Source: Lineus longissimus (lineage: Eukaryota > Nemertea > Pilidiophora > Heteronemertea > Lineidae). Taken from it: a stretch of DNA of 64,000 nucleotides. The notes under the pieces are model-generated. The model did no database searches, was not told the origin of the DNA, and was given only the letters and a program-made list of their open reading frames with translations. Where the stretch lies: contig NC_088308.1 in the NCBI RefSeq assembly GCF_910592395.1, positions 4,526,001-4,590,000 of the forward strand, given 5' to 3'. How positions within the stretch are numbered: position 1 is the stretch's first letter; the number at the start of each line of letters is the position of its first letter. The position numbers were made by a program, and so were the translations under genes. Of this stretch, positions 58,201 to 64,000 are shown piece by piece.

Positions 58201-60006
58201 TATATTATGCATCCTAATGCCCAGAGATCTGAACTGAAGTACACCTGCTGGCCCTTTAGTACCTCTGGTGAAACATACTGTGCAGTGCCAACAAACGAAT
58301 TCTTCCTTTTTCGGCCTTGAGAATCTGTGTTATCTGCTATAGGCGTAAAGAGAAAAATGTTTGACATTTTAAGCAACGGTTTGGTCCGCTTTGTGCCAGA
58401 CAAGAGTTCTGAATGCATAGCTTACTACAGTAGTTTTTTAAGAGACCATCATATTCCATTTTCAAAATTGTTGACTTGAAGATTATCAGCAGAAAAGGCT
58501 TAGAATCATTGTAAGAAACTTGTGCCCATGACATTTACCTGACTTGGGTTCCTCTTGAGGTTTGATGATTTTAGCTGATCCAAAATCAGTGATTTGAATG
58601 TGCATATCGTCATTCAGGAGGATGTTCTCTGGTTTCAAATCCCTGCAAGACAGACACAAAGTATGTGGTAACATAAATCAGAGGAATATGATTATTGTTT
58701 GAATCCAACATTTGAACACAACCCAGGCCCCTAACTATGCATAGTCACATGAGGACTACCGATTTCACACATGACATTAGCTCCTTTAAATGACCGTACG
58801 ATGCCATTTTCACAAAGAGTCACAAATATTTACATTCATACAGTTTTCTGCAGTTTGGCAACATCTTGTGAAATAGCGCTAATTGGAATGTGAAGAGTAT
58901 TCATGAGTACATGTACAATTATAGAATAACTTACCTATGTATGATTCCCAAACTATGCATATGCTCTAGCGCTAGTATGATTTCTCCTGAATAAAACTTG
59001 GTGCACCTGTCATCAAAAGCACCTAACTTTTTAATGTAGTCCAACAGTTCACCTCGTCTTGCATAACTCAAACCGAAATCTGGTGGAAGTTAAGGTAGTA
59101 GCCAAATATTATCACTTTAGGAGTAGATTTTACTGGGTAGAGTGGTGAGTGGATGCCACTCTCTGTTCAAAAGATCAGAATGTCATTCTGAATATCAGGA
59201 TATTTTACATGATTTTTTATTGATGAATTGGAAAATTAAAGGGCAGGACTGAGGCATTGAACATTTTAAGTTGATTTTAAGAAGAGAAGATAGAGGACTG
59301 AATTTATGAATGAAGACATAAAGGATACATAGTCTTTCGGGGTCTTGAAATGTGAAGTACAATTTGATGAAGAACGGATGATTGTGCTTGGACAGCATGT
59401 TGAACACCTCTTTCTCCCGGTTCACATATTGAGCTTTCTTTTCTCGGAGGATATGCCTCTTCTCCAACACTTTCACTGCAAGAAATGAAGACAAATTAGT
59501 GCATGGTCATCTGTCATCACTAGAGCCTTGAGACAAGAACTCACCACCAATCAGTACCACAATCACTCAAAGAAGCTGAAATCGGTGAAAAATTACATCT
59601 GCAATTCAGAGTACGAGAGACGAGGAAGACTAGCTACTTACTTGCATATTCTTTGTTTGAGTTCACTTCTTTTGCGAGTATAACCTGCAAAAATAAGCTA
59701 CTGGTAAGAAATACCCATAACCAATAACCATTATGGACAGGGTGTGAGTATCTCCAGGGGAAGAGAAAAAAGCCACAACCTTTTCTGACCTCGTATAAGT
59801 AGTTATCTAGGTCAATTTTACTTAAGTCTAAGCGATGAAACCAATGCTGGCATTACAATACTTACTGTTGAGAAAGAACCTTCTCCGATAACTTTTCCAA
59901 ACTTGAAATCATTCGGAGTTTTTTTGGCAGGCATCTGTGCACTCGTTTTTTTATCGTTTGATACATCACTTCCAGTGCTCGAAGTTCGACTAGGGCTGGG
60001 GATTGA
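55297..60006 (-). CDS. PDPK1: 3-phosphoinositide-dependent protein kinase 1, start codon not located
   Basis: AGC kinase that phosphorylates the activation loops of AKT, S6K and SGK after PIP3 recruitment. Exons: 60006-59866, 59684-59642, 59475-59329, 59079-58935, 58642-58539, 58336-58165, 57791-57515, 57219-57119, 56744-56630, 56006-55909, 55745-55691 and 55392-55297; 1494 bp, 497 codons to TAG. The Gly loop is GEGSFS, the catalytic Lys lies in [19 protein letters not shown] and DFGSAK follow, and the activation loop [13 protein letters not shown] contains the Ser that PDK1 autophosphorylates. After a short linker comes the PH domain ([38 protein letters not shown]). The first exon begins with an AG acceptor, so the true ATG is probably in an exon further upstream; the first internal Met ([11 protein letters not shown]) is the alternative. 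The eighth exon's GTACGC donor is weak. Confidence 0.92.
57064..57219 (-). CDS. PDPK1: Alternative terminal exon of PDPK1, would remove the PH domain
   Basis: If the weak donor (GTACGC at 57118) of this exon is not used, the frame continues for 17 more codons to a TAG at 57066-57064, ending [10 protein letters not shown]. The acceptor (57222-57220) and phase are the same as in the PH-encoding isoform. The product would be a kinase domain plus a short Ser/Pro-rich tail. This is a reading from sequence only, without transcript support. Confidence 0.35.
   Translation of the reverse strand, partial: AGLDEKQLSRLHGIELHDNDKPPSTSSSPSKEPGYALKPIKGPPLNSSDPV
57896..58058. mobile_element. pogo-like MITE copy 3, in a PDPK1 intron
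   Basis: It begins TACAGTAGATCCTCT and continues through AACACCCTTAGGACTGA, GAGGTCAAACTCTATAGAAAC and TTTTGGGACCAAATCA, collinear with the reverse complement of the copy at 29587-29768. The right terminus is lost or diverged. It lies between exons 58336-58165 and 57791-57515. Confidence 0.6.
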
Positions 60007-60589
60007 CTGAAACAAAACATATTGCTTTGGTAAATCTTTAGCACCCTAATAATGTATTCAAATTGTGGACTTGTGTTCTGTGTCCAGTTGAAAAGGTCCA
60101 TCTTCTAGTTAGTTAATAATAGTTCTCGACTTCTCCTTCAAAAGTTCAAACCAATCATTAATCATTGATTAAATCAAGAAAATGATAAATATTTTGTGAT
60201 CTGGTAACCATCCAATAAGTAGCTTGCATTTAGCATTATGATCTCAGGGCAGGACACAGACTGGACTGAGCCAAAAGGTCAGCAAAACAATATCCAAGTC
60301 GAAGTGTACTCATATGAATGTACATGACATGTTTGTACACACACACACACTCGACACAGTACATCATGTACGCAAATGCATTATACACAACGTCACAATT
60401 TGTTTAACGAATGAAGGTTTACAAAAGAAAATCCAACGGTAACAACGGTCAGATATCATGGGGCTAATATTTATCTTTGATTATTTTGATATTTCACACC
60501 ATTTTGTCTCTGGAGGCAGCAAATGCAGAGCGATTTTGACAGATTTATGTTGATGGGACGGGTTCCATTTTCACCGACGGAAGTGGTAC

Positions 60590-60601
60590 TGCGCGTGCGC
60601 A
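60590..60601 (-). promoter_or_regulatory. NRF1-type motif, candidate PDPK1 promoter element
   Basis: On the minus strand the sequence reads TGCGCACGCGCA, an exact fit to the NRF1 consensus YGCGCAYGCGCR. It lies 584 bp upstream of the first recognised PDPK1 coding exon, in an otherwise CpG-poor region, where a housekeeping promoter would be expected. Assignment to PDPK1 is inference. Confidence 0.5.
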
Positions 60602-63404
60602 ATCCTAGCACGATTTCTAATCTCCTTTCGATTAAATCATTGTTGGTCAATTTATTACTCTTAAATATATCAAGTGGGACTTATTTTATTATCAAACAAG
60701 CTCATCTTTGAACCAACTGAGTTTTACTTATTGCAATCGAGCAATAACTGTGATATTCGCGTTATAAAATCTGTCATCTCCGAATATCCTTTCAATTTTA
60801 TCCAGAAATGACGTCATTTCTACTTCGGAGCCACCGTCATCCGGGACTTCGTAATGGTTGACTCTACTTATGAGTTGACTTCGAAATTTTATGCTCATCT
60901 TTCAGGTTCAAAACCTACTTTTTCTGCTTGGAGTGAGTATAGAAATGAAATCAAACGAAAGATAAACAAGTAAACAAAAGAGAAATGGAAGTAGCCGACC
61001 CTTAGTGCCAGTGCTTGTGGGTTGACAGGACCTCAGACTGACCCACTCCTGTCTGAAAAATCCCACTTTTTGACAAATTTTTCTCTTCCTTCAGGCTTGC
61101 CTTGCCAAGTTGCCCTGGCCCTGGCTGGCTAGAAAATGAGACGACTTTCACTGCATCCCTGATTGTGAAATTTCAATATTTGTTGATTGAATATAATGAA
61201 GATGAAGCAGTGTGATTGAGCGAGCTAGTCTGTAGGCTAGTTTATGTCATTGTGAATGATTAATCATGTGTCGGAAGACGGGCTACACTAGACTAACACT
61301 CACACTGTAGATAGTTCATAGTAGATATGTCCTAGTGCCGTGCCAGTGGCTCTGCTTTGGCATGTCTGGCTGGGCCTGGCCCTGGACTGGGGAACAGTAT
61401 GACTACGAGTACTTTATGTCATAGAAAGAAAACTTCCTTTATCAAGGGTTGATTTGAAGATGGTCCTCCTATCATCCAGTAGTTCAGTAGCCTAGTGGAC
61501 CACATCAATTTCAAAGGTGCATGATGAACAAGATTAGTATCACTTTCCCCTGGGAACAACCTCATCCCTGGCTGCTAGTACTACATGTACAAGTCAATGA
61601 ACATGATACACCACTGCTAAACGTTTACATATTATACAGCAAATCGTAGCCACCATTCATGCCAGTTGATTCAGCTCACACACAACAGCCATCTGTTGAT
61701 TGGCAATGGCAAAAATGCTTGGAGTCCATGGCAATTTGCTGTAATAAACAAATAAAATTCATATTCCATGTGACCTTTAAATCCAATGAGTGATTACTCA
61801 TTGATCATTATGAGTCACTGCCTTCAGTCATATAGATCCATTAGAATGAGCCAGAAAAACTTAGATTTGGGAGTGATTTAAGGCACCTGTGTATCGACTT
61901 TCGCAACGCCACTATTGAACAAAACATCCCCACCATGAGGAGGGAGGGTGGGAGCTTGACTGCAGGCCATTGGAGAAATTGTCAAAATAGAGATCTCTAC
62001 CTCAATGTCACCCTGGCACTAGCAGACCGACATGGGTTTCAGCCAATGTTGTTACACTTGTTGGTCGTGATAAGCCTTATCCCCTGATTTGAATATTTCA
62101 ACAAGTGAGTAAGCAGGAAGTGGGAATCCATTCCATGCATTCTGCAGGCTTGGATACTGGATGGCATGTCGGCTCAGGGCTGACAGCTTGACCTCATTAT
62201 TTGCATTTCCGCATTCAGTAATCAATTAGCAAAGTACACTGTGTAATTTACTAAGTGTTGTGTAATTGATGAGATCTTCATGTGTGCTGATTGTCAAAAT
62301 TCTAAACTATCTACATTCAGGATGTCATGGATGTGTAGATGTGTCCTTCATACAAAGGATAACTTGGAAATTAGTATATTTTATCCGCATCGCATGGTGA
62401 GGACAACCAAAGGAAAGCCAGTGGTCCTTGTCTACTACCACTTTTCTCCACAACAAATTTCTTTGGCTGGGCTGGGTGTTTCAAGCATATTTTAACACGA
62501 CTTGGGCTTCATTTTAGTATTATCCAGGTTGGCTGGTAAGTCTGCCCCATATGCCCCAGTGTTCTCGTCTAACCAAAACCATTACCGAAAAAAAAGTGCC
62601 GAGGTGCTGTACCTGGAGAAGAAAGCAAGGTGGTGAATTCGAACCCGGTTGTTGTATCTGGACAATTGTTGGTTGCTGGGCCCTTCAGTTCATTGATTTG
62701 AATTGCATAGGTCAGGATATTATGTCCCCAAATTTACTGGAATGAAAATCAGTTCAAAACCTCTTGTCCAAGAAGGAAATCAATTCAGTGAGCTGATCAA
62801 AAATTAAATCACATCATTTGCTATTCAGAAACTTTGCATGCCCACAATGTAAAATCTGATTTCAAACAACCATGCCATGTTACATTCATCCAGCATGCCT
62901 GTATAACTACTCGTTAAAATGACAGAAACTTTAAAAATTGATATTGCATGTTCCGTTAATAATGCACACCTACATGTATGTATGCTAATGCTGGTTACGA
63001 AATCAATTTTTGTGAAAGACATGAACTGGTAGTTGTGGTCTAAAACTATTGATAAATTCACACCTATGGTTTAATGGTATTGTTGGCATAGATAGCGGGT
63101 GTGTATCCAATGTTGAAAGTGTACATAGTTGCCCAATTGCTTTACCTCCAGTACTCTTTTATGTACCATATATTAGTCAGAATTGATGTTTTGGGGAAGT
63201 TTTTGATAAAAGTTAAGTAATAAATAATGTAGGGCCTAGGAGTTTCCAGCACTGTTCAGCAATGATGCTGACTGGGCACTGGGTTGGTATCAACTTGTGT
63301 CCAGATATGCTGTCCTGTTCTAGTCAGGCCGGTAAAGTTTAGCCAACCTTCCAAAAAGTCTTACGGCTTTACCTCCTGTAAAAATTTCTACAAACCTAAC
63401 GCAA

Positions 63405-63818
63405 TCAATATGAATTTTTCAATCGGGTTTTTTTCATTTCTATCATTCTCACGTATATTTCAGCAAACTTGATTGTACATTGAGGACAAAGAGGTTGATA
63501 GATGTAATCTATAACTGTGCATGTATGTCGAAGTGTGCATTCTGGTTTCTGACTAAATAGAGCATGAAGGACTTCCTCTTTCGTGTAGCGTGACTTCTGA
63601 GTTGGCAAGCTTGATTTCCAATTCATAAACTTCCGATTTGTATGTCAACCAATGCAGGTTTGAATCAAAGTTGCACTGAAAATTTATTTCTTCATTTGCA
63701 TCTTCATTGTACATGTTATCATAAAATTTCTGTTGCAGGTTCTTCAGGATGGCGCGGAAGAAACTCCTGTAGACTTTGCTCAACGCTGATCAGATCTCTT
63801 TAGAGCTTTCGAATCCAT
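63405..63818 (-). pseudogene. Possible decayed coding segment of unknown family
   Basis: Starting at an ATG (63818), three minus-strand frames in turn look protein-like. The first stops after 12 codons at 63780. A second runs through FFRAILKNLQQKFYDNMY and WLTYKSEVYELEIKLANSE to a stop at 63553. A third overlaps and continues with KEEVLHALFSQKPEC to a stop at 63405. This could be one small intronless copy broken by two frameshifts, or coincidence of AT-rich frames. No family is recognised. Confidence 0.25.
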
Positions 63819-64000
63819 GACACCACCCTGATTAAGGTAAACCTCTTTAGTTTTCTTGGCTGAGTGGCCTTTTATTTAGACCAGTCGCCAGTGACAGGGA
63901 TTCCTTGGGTCCCCAAACATTATGAAGTTACGAAAACATACATTTTGTGGGAAAAAAACCCCCAACAAGCAACCAATATTGAGTTAAATACACCCTTTTT

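Larger units (their letters stand above)
60007..64000. other. PDPK1 upstream region and unexplained right end
   Basis: No exon can be assigned with confidence. The PDPK1 5' end and promoter should lie within the first 1 kb or so. The rest, 61-63.4 kb, is AT-rich with short chance frames. A possible decayed coding segment lies at 63405-63818. Confidence 0.45.

Noticed and set aside
62580-62700. B-box-like GGTTCGAATTC on the minus strand, considered as a tRNA or SINE
   Set aside because: No A-box at the right distance, no acceptor-stem pairing and no T-run terminator.

Overview
This is a stretch of animal nuclear genome. It has GT-AG introns, AATAAA polyadenylation signals, a eukaryotic tRNA-Leu gene, tRNA-derived SINE and MITE-type repeats, and genes whose closest recognisable relatives are animal proteins. 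A Methuselah-type GPCR with a somatomedin-B-like domain, introns of a few hundred bases to about 3 kb and AT-rich spacers suggest a lophotrochozoan invertebrate (mollusc, brachiopod, annelid or nemertean). That placement is inference. All exon models were built by hand from splice sites and reading phase, and their phases close exactly.

Layout. 0-2.3 kb: 5' part of an ABCC1/MRP1-type transporter (minus), running off the left edge. 4.7-10.3 kb: complete CYP4V-type cytochrome P450 (minus, 12 exons, 516 aa). 11.3-13.9 kb: complete inositol polyphosphate multikinase IPMK (plus, 5 exons, 354 aa), head to head with the P450. 15.9-17.0 kb: intronless gene for an unrecognised 353-aa charged protein (minus). 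18.0-23.5 kb: non-coding, probably the long 3' UTR of the next gene. 23.5-35.5 kb: complete SEC14L1-type lipid-transfer protein (minus, 13 exons, 733 aa). 37.8-40.2 kb: intronless 804-aa family-B GPCR (minus). 43.3-48.4 kb: LRRC74A-like leucine-rich-repeat protein with two C-terminal EF hands (minus, 11 exons, 530 aa), with a tRNA-Leu(CAG) inside intron 1. 48.4-55.3 kb: gene-poor. 55.3-60.0 kb: PDPK1 (PDK1) kinase (minus, 12 exons, start codon not located). 60-64 kb: PDPK1 promoter region and unexplained sequence, ending in a possible decayed coding segment.

The neighbours do not form a pathway. IPMK, PDPK1 and SEC14L1 all touch phosphoinositide or lipid signalling, but nothing in the sequence shows that the linkage is functional. 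Short inverted-repeat elements (MITEs), a three-copy pogo-like family, a MIR-like SINE and five degenerate minisatellites fill introns and spacers. I see no clear evidence of a novel multi-gene system. The most unusual items are the intronless 353-aa orphan, the intronless GPCR with a duplicated proline-rich leader, the possible PH-less PDPK1 isoform, and a hairpin repeat abutting a SEC14L1 splice acceptor.
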